From: Tissierella creatinini
GTDB taxonomy: Bacteria; Bacillota; Clostridia; Tissierellales; Tissierellaceae
Length of the DNA stretch: 64,000 nt
Assembly (NCBI GenBank): GCA_005046945.1
Contig: SUSS01000002.1
Coordinates: forward strand, 1 to 64,000
Direction of reading: 5' to 3'
Shown: in pieces, positions 33,968 through 42,348 of the stretch
Numbering within the stretch: position 1 is the stretch's first letter
How the letters are laid out: each line of letters starts with the position of its first letter
Notes under the pieces: model-generated
What the model saw: only the letters and a program-made list of their open reading frames with translations
Database searches by the model: none
What the model was told of the DNA's origin: nothing
Translations under genes and position numbers: made by a program

Positions 33968-35338
33968 ATGAAGCAATTATCTTTGATAGAATTATCTGAA
34001 AAATTTAAAGCTAAGGAGCTTTCTCCTGTAGAGTACTCAAAGGATATTATACGCCTGCTTAAAGAAGATACATATAATGCTATTATTTCATTTGACGAAA
34101 ACTCAATTTTAACTAGGTCAAAGGAAGCTGAATATCGCTATGTCCATGGTGCCCCTTTAAGCCATATTGATGGAATTCCTATAGGCATTAAGGACATAAT
34201 TGATACAAAAAATTTATATACCACTTATGGTTGTGATGCTTATCGTAAATACATGCCTCTAAAGGATGCTTATATTGTTGAGACTTTAAAAAAAGCCGGT
34301 GCAATTACTGACATCAAGACAAATACATGTCAATTTGCTTTAGGGCCAACAGGTGAATACTGTTTAGATGGTGCTGTTAGAAATCCTCATAATCCTCAAT
34401 ACTATTCTGGAGGTTCTTCTGCAGGTAGTGCAGCAGCTGTTGCAGCAGGTTTACTTCCAGCTGCTATTGGGACTGATTCTGGAGGGTCTATTCGTATGCC
34501 AAGTTCATTGTGCGGATTGATTGGTATGAAACCTACATACTCTATAATCAGCAATGCTGGTATCATGCCTGTAAGTGATTCAGTAGATACAGTCGGAACA
34601 TTAACAAATAGCGTTAAGGATAATGCATTGCTTTTGGAGATGTTGATATCTTACAATAACAAGGATTGGAGACAATCTTATCCACCTTATATCCATTATT
34701 CTTATAGGATAGGAGAAAGCATAAAAGAATCGAAAATTGGGATTATCCTAGAGTTTTTTAGTGGCTGTATAGACTCTGAAGTGGCTAAAGGTTGCATGAA
34801 GGCAGTTAATGAATTGCAATCACTTGGCGTCACCATATATGAGAAAAAACTACCTGATCTTAGAGAACTCCGTGAGGCACATCAGCTGAGTATGTTAGCA
34901 TTTGCCCACAGTGTTCATATTAAAGATATAGAAAATTATAGCGAATATATTTATCCTCAGGTTATGGCACGTCTACAGAGAGGAAATATTTCTTCAACAC
35001 AATATGTACAATTAGAGAGAAGAAAGAAGGAATTAATTAATATTCTTTTTGACGCCCTTGATGAAACTGAGTGCCTTGTATATCCTACTACACCTTTGAC
35101 AGCATATAAGGTTGGTGAAGGCGAAAACAAAATCACTGTCGGAGGAGTTGAAACGACTCCATATGCATCAACTGGCTCAACTACATGGATTGGAAGCTTT
35201 AGTGGTATGCCTTGCTTGAGCATTCCGGTTGGGAAAACAAAAAAAGGTCTTCCATACGGCCTGACTCTTATGGGTCGACCTCATGATGAAGCAAATCTTT
35301 ATAGAATAGGAGATCAACTACTAAAAACTTTGAAATAA
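33968..35338 (+). CDS. Amidase-signature family hydrolase
   Basis: Amidase of about 456 residues using the Ser-cisSer-Lys triad: Lys in GIPIGIKDIIDTK, the cis-Ser in YYSGGSSAGSAAAVAAG, and the nucleophile Ser in GTDSGGSIRMPSS. The fold is that of GatA and related aliphatic or aryl amidases; there are no GatB/GatC partners here, so a stand-alone catabolic or detoxifying amidase is more likely. Start ATG 33968, behind GGAGG; the frame is open back to 33932 without a better site. Its neighbour downstream splits C-N bonds as well. Confidence 0.88.
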   Translation: MKQLSLIELSEKFKAKELSPVEYSKDIIRLLKEDTYNAIISFDENSILTRSKEAEYRYVHGAPLSHIDGIPIGIKDIIDTKNLYTTYGCDAYRKYMPLKDAYIVETLKKAGAITDIKTNTCQFALGPTGEYCLDGAVRNPHNPQYYSGGSSAGSAAAVAAGLLPAAIGTDSGGSIRMPSSLCGLIGMKPTYSIISNAGIMPVSDSVDTVGTLTNSVKDNALLLEMLISYNNKDWRQSYPPYIHYSYRIGESIKESKIGIILEFFSGCIDSEVAKGCMKAVNELQSLGVTIYEKKLPDLRELREAHQLSMLAFAHSVHIKDIENYSEYIYPQVMARLQRGNISSTQYVQLERRKKELINILFDALDETECLVYPTTPLTAYKVGEGENKITVGGVETTPYASTGSTTWIGSFSGMPCLSIPVGKTKKGLPYGLTLMGRPHDEANLYRIGDQLLKTLK

Positions 35339-35548
35339 AAAAGGCACTCATTGCCTGGTAGTGCACCAGCTCTGATGATGAAGCTACAGAATCGAATAGT
35401 ATAGATATGAAAGTAGAGGAATAAATTAAGGCAAGTTTTAATTTTTAGAGATTATTTGATAACTCTTAAGACTTATCGATTATATATTAGTAATTGACAT
35501 GTTTTGGGGGTTATTCTTTTTGTTATAAAGTTATCCTTATACAAAGTG

Positions 35549-35590
35549 AAAGTGAATTTTAGTACAAATTAAAATTCACTTTATTTAATT
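35549..35590 (+). terminator. Hairpin downstream of the amidase gene
   Basis: Perfect 13-bp stem AAAGTGAATTTTA (35549-35561) / TAAAATTCACTTT (35570-35582), followed by ATTTAATTTTC. It lies 210 bases after the amidase stop; 35339-35548 holds nothing recognised. Confidence 0.6.
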
Positions 35591-35606
35591 TTCTAAAACA
35601 AGATTA

Positions 35607-35635
35607 TTGACAACTGTTTTTCATCATCGTATAAT
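35607..35635 (+). promoter_or_regulatory. Consensus promoter of the hydrolase-importer operon
   Basis: Perfect TTGACA (35607-35612), 17-base spacer and perfect TATAAT (35630-35635). The transcript would begin near 35642, about 80 bases before the first gene. Confidence 0.85.
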
Positions 35636-35652
35636 ATTGCAGTGAAGATTAC

Positions 35653-35712
35653 AATATAGTTTATAAAACGATAATATAGTTTATAAAACGATAATGTAGT
35701 TCACATAAGGAG
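35653..35712 (+). repeat. 20-bp direct repeats in the leader (candidate operators)
   Basis: Two exact head-to-tail copies of AATATAGTTTATAAAACGAT (35653-35672, 35673-35692) and a third, decayed one (AATGTAGTTCACATAAGGAG, 35693-35712) that overlaps the ribosome binding site. Lying just after the start point of a perfect promoter, they look like repressor sites that would block elongation or translation. Confidence 0.6.
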
Positions 35713-35720
35713 GATATATA

Positions 35721-36698
35721 ATGAAAAATAAACCAATATGTTATGTACCGGGAAGAGAAATTCCAGAGGTATTTAGTGGGGTACCAAGCTTTATGGGTCT
35801 ACCTACGATTAAAACCCAAGAAGATTTAGAGAACAGCGATATAGTTATAATGGGTGTACCTTGGGAAGGGATAAATACAAATGGTCCTTTTACAAGTGCA
35901 GAAATGGGTACTAAATATATAAGAAAAGCATCTACAAGATATGGTGGATATTTACCTGAGTTTGATATTGACGTATTTGATCATTTTACCGGTGGAGATA
36001 TGGGTGATGTAGCAGTAAAAAATGGGGATTACGATTTTACCTTTAATAGCATAAGAAGTGAATACAAGAAAATCCTTGATGCAAATAAGTTTCCTATTAT
36101 CTTTGGTGGAGACCATTCTATTTCCTATCCACTAATTAGTGAATTTGCAAAAAAATATAATGGAAAAATCGGAGTTATTCATTTTGATGCTCATATGGAT
36201 AATATGGAAGCATATGGTGAAGATAAATATGCAAGATGCTCTCCATTCTATAGATTGTATGAAGATGAAAATGTAAATCCAAAGAATATGGTTCACTTTG
36301 GAATCAGAGGCCCAAGAAATAATCCGGAAGGATTAAAGAACGCTAAGAAATTCGGGGCTACTGTAATCACGGGAATGGAAGTTAAGATAAAAGGAATAGC
36401 AGAATCAATAAAGAAGGCAATTGAAATAGCAAGCCATGGAACTGATGCCATATATGTAACAGTTTGCTCAGATATATTGGATGTGGCAAACAATCCGGGA
36501 GGACCTGCAGATCCATGTGGTTTAACAACCTTTGAATTATCCCTTGCCTTATATGAATGTGGTAAGGCTAGATGTGAAGGTTTTGATTTTGTAGAAATTT
36601 ATCCGCCACAAGACCCAAATAACGTATCAGGACATGTTGCTACTTGGATGACTATTTATCTATTAGCAGGGGTAACTCAAAGAAAGTTTAATTTGTAG
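35721..36698 (+). CDS. Arginase/agmatinase-family ureohydrolase
   Basis: Protein of 325 residues of the ureohydrolase fold, which splits guanidino compounds to urea or related products. Metal-binding blocks: GGDHS (129-133, His132) and FDAHMD (155-160, Asp156, His158, Asp160). The third block, normally SxDxD, reads CSDILD (249-254) so its second Asp is replaced by Leu or displaced by one residue. Length and spacing suit agmatinase, guanidinobutyrase or guanidine hydrolase; I cannot choose. It leads an operon with a complete amino-acid-type ABC importer, which may bring in its substrate. AGGAGGATATATA precedes ATG 35721. Confidence 0.82.
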   Translation: MKNKPICYVPGREIPEVFSGVPSFMGLPTIKTQEDLENSDIVIMGVPWEGINTNGPFTSAEMGTKYIRKASTRYGGYLPEFDIDVFDHFTGGDMGDVAVKNGDYDFTFNSIRSEYKKILDANKFPIIFGGDHSISYPLISEFAKKYNGKIGVIHFDAHMDNMEAYGEDKYARCSPFYRLYEDENVNPKNMVHFGIRGPRNNPEGLKNAKKFGATVITGMEVKIKGIAESIKKAIEIASHGTDAIYVTVCSDILDVANNPGGPADPCGLTTFELSLALYECGKARCEGFDFVEIYPPQDPNNVSGHVATWMTIYLLAGVTQRKFNL

Positions 36699-36760
36699 TA
36701 AGATTAAATGGAAAAAAGCAAATTTTTTCAATTATGTACTAATCTCAGGAGGGAAGAAAA

Positions 36761-37885
36761 ATGATTATTAAAAAGATAGCTGTGTTACTTGTAGCAGCAA
36801 TTGTTTCTACAAGTTTTATCGGATGTTCATCTTCAACAGCTTCCAAAGAAATAAAAATTGGACTTGCTGCACCGCTTACAGGGGGTAGCGCTCAGGATGG
36901 ACAATCTATTCAAAAAGGTGTTGAATTGGCAGTTAAAATGGCTAATGAAGCTGGTACAATCAGTGGCAAAACACTTAGTGTTGTAACTGTAGACGATAAG
37001 GGAGACCCTTCAGAGGCTGCAACAGTAGCTAACAAGCTAGCACAGGATAAGAGCATTGCAGCAATCGTGGGACATTTTAACAGCTCAGCTACTTTGGCAG
37101 GGGCACCTATTTACAACTCTGCAGGTGTTGCTCATATTTCACCTGGTTCCAGTGCCGCTAGCGTTACTAATGCAGGGGATTATACCTTCCGTGTTATTAC
37201 AACGGATGCAGTGCAGGGAGCTTATGTTGCAGATTGGGCTGCCAAGGATCTTGGTGCTAAGAAGATTGCAATACTTTATGAAAACACTGATTATGGTTTA
37301 GGACTTGCTCAAGTGCTTCAAAAATCAGCTGGTGATGTTGGCGCTTCTATAGTTATGCAGGAAGCTTATGAAGTAGGAGCTAGCGATTTCAGTACAGTTC
37401 TTACAAAGATGGCAAGTACTGATGCGGATCTTTTATTCATCGGTGGCCTTTACAATGAAACAGCTCTTATTGCAAAGCAGTTAAAGAAATTCGCAATGAA
37501 AGACCTTAAGATTATGGGTGTTGATGCAATTTACTCTGATGCACTTATAGAGCTTGGCGGTGCAGATGTTGAAGGTGTGCTTTTAACAGGTTACTTCCAT
37601 GAAAGTGCTGAAAACAAGGTGGCACAGGATTTTATCGCAGCATACAAGAAGGAATATAATGAAACACCTGGTACTTATGCAGCATATGCATATGATGCCA
37701 CACTTATAATAATCGATGCTATAAAGAATGTAGGAAATGATCGAAGTGCAATTCAAAAGTATATTGCTGGGCTTAAGGACTTCCAGGGAGCTACAGGTGT
37801 TAGTACCTTCGATGCAAATGGAGACGTGGTTAAAGATCCACTTCGCTTAACTATAAAGGATGGAAAATTTACAATCATTAAATAG
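36761..37885 (+). CDS. livJ: Amino-acid ABC transporter substrate-binding lipoprotein
   Basis: Extracellular receptor of 374 residues, type-I binding protein. Signal sequence with lipobox FIGCSSS gives Cys22 as the lipid anchor. The mature part starts IKIGLAAPLTGGSAQDGQ, the LivJ/LivK signature. The family binds leucine/isoleucine/valine, other amino acids, amides or urea; the hydrolase upstream makes a guanidino compound plausible, though this is inference. Ribosome binding site AGGAGGG. First of five importer genes with short gaps. Confidence 0.92.
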   Translation: MIIKKIAVLLVAAIVSTSFIGCSSSTASKEIKIGLAAPLTGGSAQDGQSIQKGVELAVKMANEAGTISGKTLSVVTVDDKGDPSEAATVANKLAQDKSIAAIVGHFNSSATLAGAPIYNSAGVAHISPGSSAASVTNAGDYTFRVITTDAVQGAYVADWAAKDLGAKKIAILYENTDYGLGLAQVLQKSAGDVGASIVMQEAYEVGASDFSTVLTKMASTDADLLFIGGLYNETALIAKQLKKFAMKDLKIMGVDAIYSDALIELGGADVEGVLLTGYFHESAENKVAQDFIAAYKKEYNETPGTYAAYAYDATLIIIDAIKNVGNDRSAIQKYIAGLKDFQGATGVSTFDANGDVVKDPLRLTIKDGKFTIIK

Positions 37886-37923
37886 ATTCAATAAAATTAC
37901 TCAATGAAGGAAGGATGTTTAGG

Positions 37924-38796
37924 ATGTTTACCCAACAACTAATAAATGGCATAACCGTTGGTGGTATTTACGCATTAATTGCTCTTGGATATTCAATGGT
38001 ATATGGCATATTAAGAATTGTAAACTTTGCACATGGAGATATTTTTATGATGGGGACCTTCCTAGGACTATTCTTCACACAATCACTGGGAATGCAGTTC
38101 TATATTGCATTCCCTCTCTCCGCAGCAGCAACAGCTTTCATCGGCATTTTTGTGGAGAAGATAGCCTATAGGCCAATTAGAATTGCGGACAAGCTAGCGG
38201 TTTTAATTAGTGCTTTGGGTGTATCAATATTTTTGCAGAATCTTGCTCAGATTATATGGGGAACAGAAACCCATGCGTTTAAAAGTGGAATAGAGGTTTC
38301 AACTTTTAAATTTGGAGGACTTATCCTGTCAAATATCCAGTTAATCGTTATTTTTCTAAGCTGTGTTCTTATGATGGGCTTGTACTTTGTGGTGAACAAG
38401 ACGAAGATTGGAGTTGCTATGAGGGCTACTTCTCATAATTTAAATTCAGCAAAGCTTATTGGAATTAATACGGACAGAATTATTTCCTTTACCTTTGGAA
38501 TAGGCTCTGCGCTGGCTTGCATAGCAGGACTACTGGTAGGCATATACTATGACGCTGTATTTCCTATAATGGGATATTCTTATGGTCTAAAGGCATTCGC
38601 AGCTGCAATCCTAGGAGGCATAGGAAGCATTCCTGGAGCAATGGTAGGGGGTTTTGTAATTGGAATTGTAGAGACTTTCGGAGCTGCATATATTTCTGCT
38701 GGCTATAGAGATGCCTTTGCTTTCGGTATATTAATCATAGTATTAATTTTCAGACCATCAGGTATACTAGGTAAGAAACTAGTGGAGAAGGTTTAA
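37924..38796 (+). CDS. livH: Branched-chain-type ABC permease, LivH
   Basis: Integral membrane permease of about 290 residues with eight or so helices. The start MFTQQLINGITVGGIYALIA and GYSMVYGILRIVNFAHGD are the LivH signature; the EAA-like loop AMRATSHNLNSAKLIGINTD contacts the ATPase. ATG 37924 has GGAAGG at proper distance; an ATG at 37915 is too close to it. Pairs with LivM in the membrane. Confidence 0.93.
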   Translation: MFTQQLINGITVGGIYALIALGYSMVYGILRIVNFAHGDIFMMGTFLGLFFTQSLGMQFYIAFPLSAAATAFIGIFVEKIAYRPIRIADKLAVLISALGVSIFLQNLAQIIWGTETHAFKSGIEVSTFKFGGLILSNIQLIVIFLSCVLMMGLYFVVNKTKIGVAMRATSHNLNSAKLIGINTDRIISFTFGIGSALACIAGLLVGIYYDAVFPIMGYSYGLKAFAAAILGGIGSIPGAMVGGFVIGIVETFGAAYISAGYRDAFAFGILIIVLIFRPSGILGKKLVEKV

Positions 38797-38807
38797 GGGA
38801 GGGACAC

Positions 38808-39791
38808 ATGATGAAGATAAAACTAACAAAACCTGTATTAGCAGTGGTTTTTGCACTACTACTAGCACTTCCACTTGTAACTACTAATAATTACGTCCTA
38901 CACATTTTTATTTCCATGGGAATATATGTGATACTAAGCCTTAGCTTAAACTTTGTAACAGGTTTTGCAGGACAGCTTTCATTGGGTCACGCTGCCTTCT
39001 ATGGTATAGGATCCTATGTAGGTGCACTAATTATGCTGAATTTCCATGTAAACTTCTTTCTAGCACTTATCATAAGCGCAGTAGTTTCTGGACTTTTCGG
39101 ATTTCTTCTAGGGCTTCCTACTTTGAGACTTAAGGGGGACTATCTAGCTATAGTAACATTGGGATTCGGTGAAATCGTAAGGCTTGTGTTTATTAATTGG
39201 GCAAAAGTAACTCGAGGACCATTAGGGCTTCCTGGAATACCTAAGCCAACTGTTTTTGGAGTGGAGCTTAATACCAGTATGGCCTTTTATTATATGGCTA
39301 TTGTAATGATTATAGTTACTGTGGTTATTATGAATAAAATTATTAATTCTGGTATTGGTATGGCAATGCAAACAGTTAAAGCGGATGAAATAGCTGCAGA
39401 ATCTGTGGGAATACAACCTATTAAATATAAGATGTTAGCCTTTGTTATATCTTCAGCCTTTGCTGGAATAGCAGGATGTTTCTATGCATCATTTATATCC
39501 TATATCAGCCCTACCACCTTTATTTATAATACATCAGTAACTATACTTGCAATGGTGGTTCTTGGAGGGCTGGGAAGCATTCCTGGCTCAATAGTGGGAG
39601 CAGTGATACTGACACTTGCACCAGAGCTTCTTCGTTTTTTAAGCAATTACCGTATGCTTATCTTTGGGGCACTAATGGTTGTTATGATGATCTACAGGCC
39701 TCAGGGATTCTGGGGTGCAGGCAAAAGAGTGAAGAATATATACAAGATTAAAGCTGGAGGTGGAAAGCATGTCGGCCATATTAAAGGTTAG
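38808..39791 (+). CDS. livM: Branched-chain-type ABC permease, LivM
   Basis: Second permease, 327 residues, with LSLNFVTGFAGQLSLGHAAFYGIGSY typical in form of LivM (GxxGxxSLGHAAFxGIGAY) and the coupling loop GMAMQTVKADEIAAESVGI. A second ATG at 38811 is an equal start. Eleven bases after livH; it overlaps livG by 23 bases. Confidence 0.93.
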   Translation: MMKIKLTKPVLAVVFALLLALPLVTTNNYVLHIFISMGIYVILSLSLNFVTGFAGQLSLGHAAFYGIGSYVGALIMLNFHVNFFLALIISAVVSGLFGFLLGLPTLRLKGDYLAIVTLGFGEIVRLVFINWAKVTRGPLGLPGIPKPTVFGVELNTSMAFYYMAIVMIIVTVVIMNKIINSGIGMAMQTVKADEIAAESVGIQPIKYKMLAFVISSAFAGIAGCFYASFISYISPTTFIYNTSVTILAMVVLGGLGSIPGSIVGAVILTLAPELLRFLSNYRMLIFGALMVVMMIYRPQGFWGAGKRVKNIYKIKAGGGKHVGHIKG

Positions 39792-40551
39792 CAATGCTAC
39801 TATGCAGTTCGGAGGCCTAGTGGCCGTTGATGATGTTTCCGTTGTACAAAGGGAGGGAGAGATTTTATCTCTTATCGGACCTAATGGAGCTGGAAAAACC
39901 ACTTTCTTTAATCTGCTTACTGGTGTATATAAACCCACGAAAGGGCAAATTCTATTCTTAGACGAAGATATTACAAACCTGAAACCATATGAAAGGGTAG
40001 AGAAGGGTATATCAAGAACCTTCCAGAATATCAGGTTGTTTTCGGAGTTGACCACACTTGAAAACCTTCTGGTTGCTCATCCTGACTGTAATAGAGAAGG
40101 GTTGATTGAGTCCATATTTGGAAGGTCAAAGTTGATAGCAAAGAGGTCAAAGGTTGTTGAAGACTGCGAAAATATACTAGAGATGATTGGGTTGAAGGAT
40201 CAGGAATTGGAACTTGCAACAAACCTTCCTTATGGAAAACAGCGACTTCTAGAAATAGGAAGGGCACTGGCTACAAATCCACGTCTGGTGCTTTTAGACG
40301 AGCCCGGAGCGGGTATGAATGGCCTGGAAAAAGAAGAACTTTCATCACTTATAATAAATATAACAAAGAAACTTAACAAAAATATTTTGCTTATTGAACA
40401 TGATATGAAATTTGTCATGTCAATATCAGATAGAATAATTGTATTCGACCATGGTGTTAAAATAGCAGAAGGCCTGCCTGAAGAAATTCAGAATAATCAA
40501 CAAGTGATTGAGGCATATTTAGGAAGAGGAATAACAGATGATGAAGAATAA
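39769..40551 (+). CDS. livG: ABC transporter ATPase, LivG
   Basis: ATPase of about 260 residues. Walker A GPNGAGKTT, Q-loop in SRTFQNIRLF, the signature region reads NLPYGKQRLLEIGRAL (LivG proteins have the YGxQR form), Walker B LVLLDEPGAGMN and His switch IEHD. Starts at ATG 39769 behind GGAGGTGG within the end of livM, and overlaps livF by 14 bases, so translation is coupled. Confidence 0.94.
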   Translation: MSAILKVSNATMQFGGLVAVDDVSVVQREGEILSLIGPNGAGKTTFFNLLTGVYKPTKGQILFLDEDITNLKPYERVEKGISRTFQNIRLFSELTTLENLLVAHPDCNREGLIESIFGRSKLIAKRSKVVEDCENILEMIGLKDQELELATNLPYGKQRLLEIGRALATNPRLVLLDEPGAGMNGLEKEELSSLIINITKKLNKNILLIEHDMKFVMSISDRIIVFDHGVKIAEGLPEEIQNNQQVIEAYLGRGITDDEE

Positions 40552-41269
40552 TGTTTATGCATTGGAAATAAAGGATCTACAAGTGAAATATGGAGTCATT
40601 CCTGCTTTAAAGGGCATTTCTCTGAAGGTTGAGCCTGGCGAGGCTGTGGCTTTAATAGGAGCCAATGGTGCTGGAAAAACAACTACACTCCACGCTATTT
40701 CAGGAATAGTAAGAAAGGCTGGAGGCTCCGTGATTTTTGACGGAAAGGATATTAGCAACTCGCCAGCCCATGAAATTGTTTCTATGGGTATTTCACAGGT
40801 ACCAGAGGGACGTGGCATATTCTCCAATCTTACTGTTTATGAGAATATAAAGCTGGGAGCTTACTTAAGAAAAGATGAAAAAGGAATTAGTGAAGACATT
40901 CAGAAGGTTTACGATCTTTTTCCAAGACTTGAGGAGAGAAAGACGCAGCTAGCAGGAACACTGTCCGGAGGTGAGCAGCAGATGCTTGCAATCGGAAGAT
41001 CTCTTATGGCTAAACCAAAGCTACTCCTTCTAGATGAACCTTCCATGGGACTTGCACCTATTGTGGTGGAGACTATTTTCAGGACTATAAAGAAGATTAA
41101 TAGAGAAAGCGGCATGACAATCCTACTTGTGGAACAGAACGCTCAGATGGCACTGTATGCGGCTCATAGGGCATACGTCATGGAAACAGGTGAGATTGTG
41201 ACTACAGGTACATCCAAAGAACTGAAGGCAAATGATGAGATTAGGAAATCTTATCTTGGATTACATTAA
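40538..41269 (+). CDS. livF: ABC transporter ATPase, LivF
   Basis: ATPase of 243 residues. Walker A GANGAGKTT, Q-loop SQVPEGRGIFSNLT (the LivF form), signature LSGGEQQMLAIGRSL, Walker B LLLLDEPSMGL and VEQN in place of the His switch, as usual in LivF. Last gene of the importer; no clear terminator follows before an IS relic. Confidence 0.94.
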   Translation: MMKNNVYALEIKDLQVKYGVIPALKGISLKVEPGEAVALIGANGAGKTTTLHAISGIVRKAGGSVIFDGKDISNSPAHEIVSMGISQVPEGRGIFSNLTVYENIKLGAYLRKDEKGISEDIQKVYDLFPRLEERKTQLAGTLSGGEQQMLAIGRSLMAKPKLLLLDEPSMGLAPIVVETIFRTIKKINRESGMTILLVEQNAQMALYAAHRAYVMETGEIVTTGTSKELKANDEIRKSYLGLH

Positions 41270-41299
41270 TAAAAGAAAACTTCAGAATCTAAAATAATA

Positions 41300-41439
41300 T
41301 GTTCCCCTTGTAGTAGACAGTTAAAATAACAAAAACTGTTTACTGTAAGGAGGAGCATATTTTTATGGGAAGAAAAAGTAAGTTTATCCCTGAAGAAAAA
41401 CTAGCACATGTACTAACTTACCATTGCAACGAGTCATAA
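41300..41439 (+). mobile_element. Left-end remnant of an IS3-family element
   Basis: TGTTCCCCTTGTAGTAGACAG looks like an IS3-family terminal repeat, followed by AAGGAGGAG and a 24-codon frame from ATG 41365 starting MGRKSKFIPEEKL, as in OrfA proteins of that family. The frame stops at 41439, overlapping the end of the IclR gene. The rest of the element is gone. Confidence 0.7.
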
Positions 41440-42195
41440 GCTCTTTATTTCATCACTTGCCTTTTTCATATCAAATAATACATCCTTATGAACCTTTTCT
41501 ATAATGGCATTAGTCGCTGTAATACTCAGGGTACCTATGAAGGTATCCGTGCTATCCATTAAAGGTACTGCTATACTACTGATTCCAAGCCCTATTTCTT
41601 CTTTTTCTATAGAATAGCCGTTCAAGCCTATAAATTTCAGTTCTTTTTCCAATTCATCTCTATGAATAATTGTCTTATCTGTAAATTTTATCGGATTTAT
41701 ATTATTTAGATATTTTTCCCTTTCCTCTTCATTGGTATAATATAAGTAGAGTTTTCCTGAGGATGTTGCATTTAGTGGGAAAGGGGTATCCATCCTGGTT
41801 AGAAGAATATACCTTGAATTTTCAGGATTTACAGTATCTACAGTAAATATCTTTTGCCTTGAAATCAACTGTAATCTAGATGATACTTCATATTTATTAG
41901 CTATCTCATATAAATAGGTTCTAACAATCTCTTTAATTCTATCTACCGAATTTGTATTAACAAGTTCAGCCTTAGGGATAAAAACAAGTCCTAAAGAGTA
42001 TTTGTTTTCAATTGGATCATGTCTTAAATAACCATTATATACAAGTGTGTTTATGATACCTCTTGTAGTATTTATATGAAGTGATAATTCCTTGCTTATT
42101 TCATTTATACTGAGAGTTGGTTTAGACTGGTTAAAACAGTTTATAATATCAATTGCTCTCTGAATAGATTGGATAACCCTTATATTGGAATTCAT
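41434..42195 (-). CDS. IclR-family transcriptional regulator
   Basis: Protein of 253 residues: an N-terminal winged helix (IQRAIDIINCF, ISKELSLHINTTRGIINTL, GYLRHDPIENKYSLGL) and an IclR effector domain (from about residue 80; LNATSSGKLYLYYTNEEER, GYSIEKEEIGLGISSIAVPL). Such proteins respond to small acids and bind palindromes near their own gene. It is divergent from glutaminase and follows the importer operon, so both are candidate targets. Ribosome binding site AAAGGGG. Its last codon region overlaps an IS3 relic. Confidence 0.9.
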   Translation of the reverse strand: MNSNIRVIQSIQRAIDIINCFNQSKPTLSINEISKELSLHINTTRGIINTLVYNGYLRHDPIENKYSLGLVFIPKAELVNTNSVDRIKEIVRTYLYEIANKYEVSSRLQLISRQKIFTVDTVNPENSRYILLTRMDTPFPLNATSSGKLYLYYTNEEEREKYLNNINPIKFTDKTIIHRDELEKELKFIGLNGYSIEKEEIGLGISSIAVPLMDSTDTFIGTLSITATNAIIEKVHKDVLFDMKKASDEIKSL

Positions 42196-42230
42196 TTAAT
42201 TCTTTACCCCTTTCAAAATTTATCTAGAAT

Positions 42231-42239
42231 ATTATACCA
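42231..42239 (-). promoter_or_regulatory. Extended -10 promoter of the IclR gene
   Basis: On the minus strand TGG directly precedes TATAAT (42236-42231), an extended -10; no good -35 is seen. Confidence 0.45.
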
Positions 42240-42270
42240 CTTCATTCACCAATACTCTATGCCAAAAGTA

Positions 42271-42318
42271 TTGACATAGGTTTTCGTAAGCATATTACTA
42301 TGCTTAAAAACGATAATG
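42271..42318 (+). promoter_or_regulatory. Glutaminase promoter with palindromic operator
   Basis: TTGACA (42271-42276), 16-base spacer, TATTAC (42293-42298). The palindrome AAGCATA-TTAC-TATGCTT (42288-42305) covers the -10, a good operator for the adjacent IclR protein. AAAACGATAATG (42307-42318) follows and also occurs at 35685-35696. Confidence 0.6.
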
Positions 42319-42348
42319 CAAAATAATTAAATAGGAGGAATCTATTTT

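Noticed and set aside
35653..35712. Possible CRISPR-like array
   Set aside because: The 20-bp units are head-to-tail with no spacers and only three copies; better read as operators.
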